A DNA stretch of 6,982 bases from a bacterium. Its GTDB lineage: Bacteria; UBA3054. Below the pieces are notes generated by a model that saw only the letters and a list, made by a program, of their open reading frames with translations, did not search any database and was not told the DNA's origin. The number at the start of each line of letters is the position of its first letter. The stretch's first letter is position 1. The stretch is from positions 1 through 6,982 of the forward strand of contig JAFYIM010000187.1 in the NCBI GenBank assembly GCA_017538635.1, written 5' to 3'. Position numbers and translations under genes: made by a program. Shown here piece after piece: positions 1-5,344 of the stretch.

Positions 1-120
1 CATCCAAAGTATCATCCAAAGTATCATCCAAAGTATCATCCAAAGTATCATCCAAAGTATCATCCAAAGTATCATCCAAAGTATCATCCAAAGTATCATC
101 CAAAGTATCATCCAAAGTTT
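1..120. repeat. 12-bp tandem repeat array (minisatellite), about 10 copies
   Basis: The unit CATCCAAAGTAT is repeated nine times without a mismatch (1-108). A tenth copy (109-120) differs only at base 119. The array begins at the window edge, so its true length is unknown. The period is a multiple of three, and the unit has no stop codon in any plus-strand frame (HPKY, IQSI or SKVS repeats). The array could therefore be the 3' end of a gene entering from the left, but no start or non-repetitive coding sequence is visible to support that. On the minus strand one frame has a stop in every unit. The near-perfect identity indicates recent expansion or active homogenisation. No function is assigned. 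Confidence 0.97.
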
Positions 121-213
121 TTTAAAAGTCGTTAAAAGTCGTTAAAAGTCGTTAAAAGTCGTTAAAAGTCGTTAAAAGTCGTTAAAAGTCGTTAAAAGTC
201 GTTAAAAGTCGTT
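121..213. repeat. 10-bp tandem repeat array (minisatellite), about 9 copies
   Basis: The unit GTTAAAAGTC occurs eight times perfectly (131-210). It is preceded by a copy with one changed base (121-130) and followed by a three-base remnant. It abuts the 12-bp array directly, the two sharing a T-rich junction, and both units contain AAAGT. The period is not a multiple of three and each unit contains TAA, so any translation entering from the left stops within a few units whatever its frame. At the right edge TTAAAA (202-207) faces TTTTAA (213-218) across 5 bases, a weak AT-only hairpin that I do not call a terminator. The array lies about 35 bp past the stop codon of the minus-strand gene, so it would be in that gene's 3' untranslated region if transcription continues. 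Confidence 0.97.
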
Positions 214-245
214 TTTAATTATTTTCCCAAAATATCACCAAAACT

Positions 246-1586
246 TCATTGTTTTATTTCCCAATATCCATAGCGTTTTCCTCCCCTGCGAATAATACGT
301 TTTTCTTTTCTCAATTTATCAAATGCTCTTTGGAGCGACGAAATGGGAATTTTTAATTTTTCGGCAATTGTTTTTTGATCCAAGCTAGCATTTATTCTTA
401 ATTCATTCAGTATTTTACCCTCTAAAGATTCAACTGATGTTTCGTTTTGCTGATTGGGCTGGGTATGTTCTGTTATTTTTGCGCTTTCCAAGGCTGTGAA
501 CTTTATTCTTAGGGCGTCTCCGATCACGGTGTATTCCGGTTCGGGAGTGCCAAGTTTGCGGCAGGAGTCTTTGATCAATTGGATGCCGCGTCCCCAGGAT
601 TCGATGTAGCCTGCGCGGTAGAATGCGTTGGCAATAAGGGGATTCAGAGGCCTTGATTCATGTGAATGAATAATGCTCTCCGCGGTCCAATTCAACGGCA
701 GAATGCATCCGTTGCTGATAAACATTTGATCTTCTTCGATCCTTATATGAATAGGAATATACCTGGCGTAATTGTTGTGGATTATGGCGTTGAAAACGGC
801 TTCCCTGACGCCTTCCCAGGGGAAGGGAAAGGTTTCCACTCTTACGTCGCGGTCGTATGTTATTTTCGCTTTTAAATATTTGGTGAAGATCAAATCGTCA
901 ACCTGGTCTGCGATGCTGAACAAAGAGCCTTCCAAGTCGTCGTGATATAAAAGGTCCGGTCCCTCGCCGAATTTCCCAATCTTTACGTGGTGCCCTGGAA
1001 TATATCTTCCAGGGTATCTGTAGAAAAGCAGTACCGCGGCTCTGGTTAATTTGTCGCCGGCCATTAGCCCCAAATGCTCAAGCAATTCACGGTCGGGAAT
1101 CTTAAGGTCAGCTTTATCCATCCTCTTTTTCCTGATAGCCTCGCGCTTGAATATTTCGATGCTCGTTCTATCAAGATCATCCACGCCGATGTAACTTATA
1201 GGCTCTGATTCCCAGAGATGCCCTGTCTTTTTCTTAATGAACTCCGTCAGTGCGAAACCGCACAACTGCTGCTTTGTGTTTCCGCTTCTAAAATGGTATT
1301 CGCCTCGATAATTTACGGGATAATCAACGGAATCGACTTTTATCTCAATATAATCAAGGCCGCCTTCGCTAAGTCTGTTCACGCTGACGACCAGTCCTAA
1401 TCCGGATTGGATCTTATTAGGGATGTCAACCATCAGCTTATCAATATTCTTTACGCCAACAACTTTCCCTGCGTCATTAACGCCGATATAGATGACGCCG
1501 CCGTCTGCGTTGGCGAATCCGCATACCCATTTGAGATACTCGTCTTTCCAGGTTAGCTTGTACTCGACATTTTGGTTTTCAGTCAT
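246..1586 (-). CDS. AlbA_2 (divergent AAA-4) / RecG-C-terminal-like / winged-helix protein, probable transcriptional regulator
   Basis: This 446-residue protein has the familiar three-part layout. Residues 1-115 form an AlbA_2 ('divergent AAA-4', Schlafen-type) domain with NVEYK near residue 8 and ANADGG plus GV at 26-36. Residues about 255-340 match the HATPase_c_4 / RecG-C-terminal-like family: REAVFNAIIHNNY (261-273), ISNGCILP (290-297), then NPLIANAF and GYIESWGRGI (315-335). Residues about 388-446 form a winged helix (KTIAEKLKIPISSLQRAFDKL, then a basic wing RRGGKRYG). Family members are usually described as putative transcriptional regulators or ATP-dependent DNA helicase-like proteins; no RecG helicase core is present. 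The start at 1586 is chosen because AGGAG (1592-1596) sits 5 bases upstream. An ATG 36 bases earlier (1622) has no such site and would lie at the predicted transcript start. The gene is divergent from the DUF4139 cluster, so control of that cluster is plausible but inferred. By eye it is more AT-rich than the plus-strand genes, especially at its 3' end. Confidence 0.9.
   Translation of the reverse strand: MTENQNVEYKLTWKDEYLKWVCGFANADGGVIYIGVNDAGKVVGVKNIDKLMVDIPNKIQSGLGLVVSVNRLSEGGLDYIEIKVDSVDYPVNYRGEYHFRSGNTKQQLCGFALTEFIKKKTGHLWESEPISYIGVDDLDRTSIEIFKREAIRKKRMDKADLKIPDRELLEHLGLMAGDKLTRAAVLLFYRYPGRYIPGHHVKIGKFGEGPDLLYHDDLEGSLFSIADQVDDLIFTKYLKAKITYDRDVRVETFPFPWEGVREAVFNAIIHNNYARYIPIHIRIEEDQMFISNGCILPLNWTAESIIHSHESRPLNPLIANAFYRAGYIESWGRGIQLIKDSCRKLGTPEPEYTVIGDALRIKFTALESAKITEHTQPNQQNETSVESLEGKILNELRINASLDQKTIAEKLKIPISSLQRAFDKLRKEKRIIRRGGKRYGYWEIKQ
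247..256 (+). repeat. Copy 1 of a 10-bp motif, at the 3' end of the minus-strand gene
   Basis: CATTGTTTTA is found here, again at 1684-1693, and in reverse complement at 1646-1655. This copy encodes the last two residues (Lys-Gln) and most of the stop codon of the minus-strand gene. Together with the inverted copy at 1646-1655 it brackets that gene like short terminal inverted repeats, and the three bases outside each end are CTT (244-246 and 1656-1658). The match does not extend beyond 10 bp at any copy, so chance is a real possibility. Confidence 0.5.
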
Positions 1587-1591
1587 AATTG

Positions 1592-1596
1592 CTCCT
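1592..1596 (-). promoter_or_regulatory. Shine-Dalgarno site fixing the start of the minus-strand regulator gene
   Basis: On the minus strand AGGAG lies 5 bases before the ATG at 1586-1584. This supports the 446-residue product over a 458-residue alternative starting at 1622, which has no purine-rich site at a usable distance. Confidence 0.8.
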
Positions 1597-1630
1597 GTTT
1601 GGTTGTTAAATGGTTGATCCATCGTAAGAC

Positions 1631-1636
1631 ATTCTA
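1631..1636 (-). promoter_or_regulatory. Candidate -10 element for the regulator gene
   Basis: TAGAAT on the minus strand is close to the TATAAT consensus. It would start transcription near 1624, leaving a leader of about 38 nt before the ATG at 1586. No convincing -35 hexamer is seen at 16-18 bp. The expected -35 region begins where the inverted-repeat arm 1646-1655 ends, which would suit autoregulation. Weak call. Confidence 0.3.
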
Positions 1637-1645
1637 CTAAAGCTC

Positions 1646-1693
1646 TAAAACAATGCTTGTCCGTGAAACCGGAAAAGTTATGTCATTGTTTTA
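1646..1693. repeat. 10-bp perfect inverted repeat in the divergent intergenic region (possible operator)
   Basis: TAAAACAATG (1646-1655) and CATTGTTTTA (1684-1693) are perfect reverse complements with a 28-bp spacer. Further short pairs lie close by: TTGTC (1657-1661) with GACAA (1696-1700), and TGTCA (1681-1685) with TGACA (1695-1699). The arms fall between the two divergent genes, one arm just upstream of the candidate -10 of the minus-strand gene. The spacer and AT-rich stem make a terminator unlikely, since no run of T follows a GC-rich stem. A binding site for the neighbouring winged-helix protein is a reasonable inference with no direct proof. Confidence 0.55.
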
Positions 1694-1754
1694 CTGACAA
1701 ATCATCTTTTGCCCATTTAAGGCAGGGCATGGTTTCGCTGCGGTGTCTTTCTTT

Positions 1755-1785
1755 TTTACTGCTTTGCTCATTTTTTTGCTAAAAT
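1755..1785 (+). promoter_or_regulatory. Candidate extended -10 promoter for the DUF4139-amidohydrolase cluster
   Basis: TAAAAT at 1780-1785 is preceded by TGC, giving a TGn extended -10 element. The possible -35 is TTTACT (1755-1760) with a long 19-bp spacer, which is acceptable for an extended -10 promoter. Transcription would begin near 1792. That leaves only about 12 nt before the first in-frame ATG (1804) but about 24 nt before the ATG at 1816, consistent with the start chosen for the gene. A pyrimidine-rich stretch (about 1747-1777) lies just upstream. Confidence 0.45.
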
Positions 1786-1805
1786 GGAGTGTAGTAAAAC
1801 AACAT

Positions 1806-1810
1806 GGGGA
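1806..1810 (+). promoter_or_regulatory. Shine-Dalgarno site deciding the start of the first DUF4139 gene
   Basis: GGGGA lies 5 bases before the ATG at 1816. The alternative ATG at 1804 has its nearest purine run (GGAG, around 1786-1789) about 15 bases away, too far to be effective, so 1816 is preferred. Confidence 0.6.
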
Positions 1811-1815
1811 CATTT

Positions 1816-3546
1816 ATGAGAAATCTTTCTTTGTTTCTTGTTACGTCGCTTTTGTCGGCGGTAGTTTTCGGCGAGGCGATAAACGCTTCTGAAATAACCA
1901 AAGCGCCGATTGCGGGTCTCTCTATTTTCAAGAACGGCACTGTGCTGGGGGAGAGGAGCGTCGAGCCGCCCAGCGAAGGGCCCTGCTACCTTAGCGGGGA
2001 TATCAAGCCTTATCACGGAACTTTCTGGACGCTGAGCGACAAGTCTTTAAAGATGACGGCCTTTCAGGAGACGGTCATAAGTAACAGCACATCCTCAGTG
2101 GACACCCGGTCTTTTGCGGAAAGGCACGGCGGTTTCGAAGCGGTCGTCTGGTTCGTGTCCGAGATAACTAATCTCAAGGAAGAACTGGATTTTATGCAAA
2201 AGGAGGGCGCTGCGGGAAGAGTGCTCACCGTGCAGCCGGTCACGGATGAAAAGACTGCAAAGACTTTTTACAAGGTGGAAGGCGTGGTGGAGAAGATGCC
2301 GAAAGCAAGCGCTGCCGTCAGGAACGGCATCATGCTGCCCAATCCCGTTTTCGACGGAGTGGTGGTAAAGTTCCCGGTGGGCGGCGCCGTCAGGATCCCC
2401 ACGGCCAATCTGAAGGCCGTTTCCGCGGCAGGGGAGAATCAGATCGAGACTTCCGTCACCAGGAACCTCTGGAAAGTCGAGGGCGCCGACAAGCCCTTCA
2501 AGATCGAGTACGCCACCCAGGGCATGACCTGGGCGCCCTACTACAGGATGGAGCTCAATGAGGGCAAGGCGAAGCTTACCATGGCCGCCGACATCAAGAA
2601 CGAGATGGAAGACTTCAGCGAGGCGGAAGTGTCGCTTGTCTCCGGCTTCCCGAAGATCGACATGGAAGGCAAGGATTCGCTTCTGAATCTCAGGATCTCC
2701 TTGAACGGCTTCCTTGGCGTTCTGGACGGAGGAACTGTTTACAACGCTCCGGCTCGCCGCTACGCCTCCAATAATTATATGGCGCAGGCTCCCATGATGA
2801 TGGCCAAGGCCGACATGGATTCGGCTGCCGGAATGGAGGAGAGCGCGACGCTTGGCGCTGTCGCCCAGGTCGAGGAGAAGGGCGCGGTCAACATGCATTT
2901 CCAGAAGATCGAGAAACAGAGCCTGAAGAAAGGCGAGACGCTGAGAACGGATATCGCCTCGGCGGAACTGGAATACGCCAGCAAGGTCTCCTGGAACGTT
3001 TCCGCGATGCGCACTATCGATCAAAACGGTTATATGCGCAACCTTAATACCAACGCGACCCAGACGGTCTGGGACATCTTGGTCTTCAAGAACCCCTTCT
3101 CTTTCCCCATGACCACCGCGCCGATGGAAGTTTTGCTGGACGGGACGTTCTACTGCCAGACGCCGCAGAATTGGCTGAATCCCGGTCAGGAAGGCAAGAC
3201 GACGCTGACAAAGGCCCTAAGCCTGGAGCCGAAATTAGAGGAGAGCGAAAGGGAAGAGGAAACGCCCAAGACGCTGCAGCTTGACCACTCCACTTACCGT
3301 CAGGTGACGGTGGACGGCAAGGCCACGCTTAAAAATCACCGCAAGGAAAAAGTCTCGGCTGAGATCGTGTTGAGAGTCAGCGGCATCTTCGAGAAAGCCG
3401 AATTGGCTGAAGGGCAGAAGGAAACGAAATCCGTCTCCATTCCTTACGGCGTGAATCCCATCAGCTCCAAGACTGTGGAAACGGAGATAGAGCCGGGCGC
3501 CACGGTGGAGATCAATTATACCTACACCTCTTACATCAGGTATTAA
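1816..3546 (+). CDS. Exported DUF4139 domain protein, paralogue 1
   Basis: The 576-residue product begins with a signal peptide: MRN, then a hydrophobic stretch LSLFLVTSLLSAVVFG, then a small-residue region with likely cleavage after Ala-20 or Ala-24. It should therefore be outside the cytoplasm. Residues about 28-90 form an N-terminal beta-rich domain recalling DUF4140 (FKNGTVLGERSVEPP, then HGTFW at 67-71). Residues about 150-205 look like a small beta segment (GVVVKFPVGGAVRIP). The DUF4139 domain covers about 217-575, with the diagnostic TQGMTWAPYYRMEL (234-247), AADIKNEMEDF and FKNPFSFPMT (424-433). It is split by a Met- and acid-rich linker at about 310-356. There are no catalytic motifs, and its cysteines (57 and about 447) are isolated. 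It is the first gene of a tight cluster and is clearly paralogous to the next one over its whole length. Relatives include the so-called mucoidy-inhibitor-like (MuiA/TIGR02231) proteins, but their coiled coil is absent here. Function unknown. An in-frame ATG at 1804 would add only four residues. Confidence 0.9.
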   Translation: MRNLSLFLVTSLLSAVVFGEAINASEITKAPIAGLSIFKNGTVLGERSVEPPSEGPCYLSGDIKPYHGTFWTLSDKSLKMTAFQETVISNSTSSVDTRSFAERHGGFEAVVWFVSEITNLKEELDFMQKEGAAGRVLTVQPVTDEKTAKTFYKVEGVVEKMPKASAAVRNGIMLPNPVFDGVVVKFPVGGAVRIPTANLKAVSAAGENQIETSVTRNLWKVEGADKPFKIEYATQGMTWAPYYRMELNEGKAKLTMAADIKNEMEDFSEAEVSLVSGFPKIDMEGKDSLLNLRISLNGFLGVLDGGTVYNAPARRYASNNYMAQAPMMMAKADMDSAAGMEESATLGAVAQVEEKGAVNMHFQKIEKQSLKKGETLRTDIASAELEYASKVSWNVSAMRTIDQNGYMRNLNTNATQTVWDILVFKNPFSFPMTTAPMEVLLDGTFYCQTPQNWLNPGQEGKTTLTKALSLEPKLEESEREEETPKTLQLDHSTYRQVTVDGKATLKNHRKEKVSAEIVLRVSGIFEKAELAEGQKETKSVSIPYGVNPISSKTVETEIEPGATVEINYTYTSYIRY

Positions 3547-3558
3547 CGAGTATTTTTT

Positions 3559-3564
3559 AGGAGA
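3559..3564 (+). promoter_or_regulatory. Shine-Dalgarno site of the second DUF4139 gene
   Basis: AGGAGA lies 6 bases before the ATG at 3571, within the 24-bp gap after the stop of the preceding gene. There is no room for a separate terminator and promoter pair, so the two genes should share a transcript. Confidence 0.85.
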
Positions 3565-3570
3565 AAGATC

Positions 3571-5334
3571 ATGCAAAGCAAATTTTTCTTTGTTTTACCG
3601 CTTTTTGCGCTTCTTTTGGGAGCGGAGCTTTTCGCCGTCGAGCAGGAAGAGCTGGTCAAGGCGCCCATCGTTTCCCTTGAATTCTTCAAGAGCGGTCTTA
3701 CTATCGTGAGAAGGCAGGTGACGCCTCCGGAAGGCGACAAACCCTTGTATTTTTCCGGCGACATTAACCCGGCCTACGGCACCTTCTGGATCATGGGCGA
3801 CGAGAAGATCTCCATCGCGGCAAAACTTGAAAACGTCAAGACCAACAGGAACGAATCGCTGGATTTTCTGCCTTACGCTGAACGCTTCAAAGGCGAAAAG
3901 GGCAGAGTGTGGTTCACTTCCGACATGCCGGACCTGGACAGCGCCCTGAAATGGATCGCGAGCGAAGAAGGAGCTGAGCAGTTCCTTTACCTGCCCGAGC
4001 AGAAGGAAGCCAGAGGCGCCAAGACTTACAGCGTAACCGGCACCATAGAAGGCAATGTTGGCAATGACCTTTTGATAAGGCTTCCCAACAAGTCCGCCGT
4101 CAAGATCCCTATAGCCAGCATAACGATGGTCTCCGGCAAGGAGAAGGAACGTCCGCAGTACCTGAAGATGAAGCTCTGGCAGGTCATGGGCGCGACAAAG
4201 CCCTTCGAGTTCGAATACCTCACCGACGGCATGGCCTGGGCAGCCTCCTACAGGCTGGAGCTGGACAGGGAAGGCAAAGCCTATCTCTCTATGGCGGCTG
4301 ATGTCAGGAACCATTTGGAAAAGGTCGAGAACGCAGAGATCACGCTCGTTGCCGGCCAGCCCAACGTGGAATTTATGGGCACTCCGTCATTGCTTGACCT
4401 CAAGGTTTCCGTCCAGGGCTTCTTCCTCGGTCTCAACGGCGGAGGAGAAATTGACTCGGCGAAAGACTTAAGGAAGAAAGTCTTTTATTCAAGCAGAAAC
4501 AATGTCTATGAACTTCCGGCTGTTTTTGGAAAACGCAAGGAAGCCGTTCCTGCCGCAGGAGCGATGGCTCGCGAAGCGGCTGTGGCAGACGAAGAAGACA
4601 TGGAAATTGTCGAGGATATGCCCATGCAGGTGAGCGAAGGCTTCGCCTCCACCGACAAGGAGCAGGGCGCCGACGTCAGCTACGTTTCTGTCGGCAAGCA
4701 CTCCATGGATAAGGACAGCACCACGCACATTCCAATCGGGACAGCGGAAGTCGAGATCGAGCGGAAAGCGGAATGGAAGATCGAATCCAGACGCTACAAC
4801 AACGGCAGGCTCGTTACTCAGTTCGAGGAGAGCGGCGTGGAGACCTTGTGGGATATTTTAAGTTTCAAGAATCCTTTCGCTTTCCCGATGACCGCTGGCG
4901 CTATGGAAGTTACCGAAGGCGGCCACATCTACAGCCAGAGCATGCGCAAGTGGGTGAACCCCGGGCAGAAGGTCAACATGAACCTGACCAAGGCGCTTAG
5001 CCTAACCGCCAAGGTCGAGGAAACTGTCGATAAGAAAGCCAAGGTCGTCAAGCGCCGCAAAAAAGTCAACGGCGAGAATGTGGAAGGCAACGAGAAGAAG
5101 ATCAATGGCAAGCTGACCATAAACAACTACCGCGGCAGCGACGCCAAGGTCAAAGTCTTCCTGAACGTTTGCGGCGACTTCGAGAAATTCGCTATTCCGG
5201 AAGAAAAGCTCATCAGCTCAAAAGATAACGAGGGCGAAATGAATGCCGAAAGGGAAAGGGTCTGGGAGATCGAAATTCCCGCCAAGGGCGAAGCCACCTT
5301 CGAGTACACCTACAAAGTCTTCGAGCTGAAGTGA
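3571..5334 (+). CDS. Exported DUF4139 domain protein, paralogue 2
   Basis: The 587-residue product has a signal peptide (MQSK, hydrophobic FFFVLPLFALLLG, likely cleavage after Ala-22 in AELFA). It aligns with paralogue 1 from end to end: KAPIVSLEFFKSG (30-42), YGTFW (69-73), GTIEGNVGNDLLIRLPNKS (about 157-175), LTDGMAWAASYRLEL (217-231), SMAADVRNHLE (240-250), FKNPFAFPMT (432-441) and NLTKALSL (471-478). The central linker (about 295-365) is unlike that of paralogue 1 apart from being rich in Met, Ala and acidic residues. A strongly basic patch (about 488-510, with KKAKVVKRRKKVNG) is inserted near the C-terminus and has no counterpart in paralogue 1. One cysteine (about 534) leaves no disulfide in the mature chain. 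The two proteins probably act in the same envelope compartment, possibly as partners, but no biochemical role is known to me. Origin by tandem duplication followed by long divergence is the simplest explanation. Confidence 0.9.
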   Translation: MQSKFFFVLPLFALLLGAELFAVEQEELVKAPIVSLEFFKSGLTIVRRQVTPPEGDKPLYFSGDINPAYGTFWIMGDEKISIAAKLENVKTNRNESLDFLPYAERFKGEKGRVWFTSDMPDLDSALKWIASEEGAEQFLYLPEQKEARGAKTYSVTGTIEGNVGNDLLIRLPNKSAVKIPIASITMVSGKEKERPQYLKMKLWQVMGATKPFEFEYLTDGMAWAASYRLELDREGKAYLSMAADVRNHLEKVENAEITLVAGQPNVEFMGTPSLLDLKVSVQGFFLGLNGGGEIDSAKDLRKKVFYSSRNNVYELPAVFGKRKEAVPAAGAMAREAAVADEEDMEIVEDMPMQVSEGFASTDKEQGADVSYVSVGKHSMDKDSTTHIPIGTAEVEIERKAEWKIESRRYNNGRLVTQFEESGVETLWDILSFKNPFAFPMTAGAMEVTEGGHIYSQSMRKWVNPGQKVNMNLTKALSLTAKVEETVDKKAKVVKRRKKVNGENVEGNEKKINGKLTINNYRGSDAKVKVFLNVCGDFEKFAIPEEKLISSKDNEGEMNAERERVWEIEIPAKGEATFEYTYKVFELK

Positions 5335-5344
5335 TCTTTTGGTG
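5328..5344 (+). promoter_or_regulatory. Translation start region of the amidohydrolase, next to the stop of the upstream gene
   Basis: The upstream gene ends with TGA at 5332-5334. The segment AAGTGATC (5329-5336) overlapping that stop resembles the extended anti-16S complement (GGTGATC) and lies 5 bases before GTG at 5342. A TTG at 5339 is also in frame, but only 4 bases follow the stop. The arrangement suggests translational coupling with a non-ATG start. The choice between TTG and GTG changes only one residue. Confidence 0.5.

Noticed and set aside
1..120. Minus-strand coding of MILW or TLDD repeats with an ATG in every unit
   Set aside because: It has no non-repetitive coding sequence, no ribosome-binding site and no plausible protein; the ATG is simply part of the repeated unit.
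1..210. CRISPR array
   Set aside because: Units of 12 and 10 bp are direct tandem copies with no spacers, and no cas gene is present.
1587..1622. Longer N-terminus for the minus-strand regulator starting at 1622
   Set aside because: There is no Shine-Dalgarno site near it, the extra 12 residues fall outside the AlbA_2 domain, and the start would lie at the predicted transcript start. The ATG at 1586 has AGGAG at ideal spacing.
1710..1729. Terminator hairpin (TGCCC / GGGCA) between the divergent genes
   Set aside because: The stem is only 5 bp with a 10-base loop and is not directly followed by a T run. No gene on the plus strand ends just upstream, so a terminator is not expected.
2095..3024. 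A 309-codon open frame on the minus strand inside the first DUF4139 gene
   Set aside because: It lies wholly antisense to a gene with a signal peptide and family motifs. Its translation is His/Leu/Arg-rich with no recognisable domain, typical of the shadow of GC-rich third positions.
3595..4314. A 239-codon minus-strand frame inside the second DUF4139 gene
   Set aside because: Same reasoning: antisense to a well-supported gene, with no motif and no ribosome-binding site seen.
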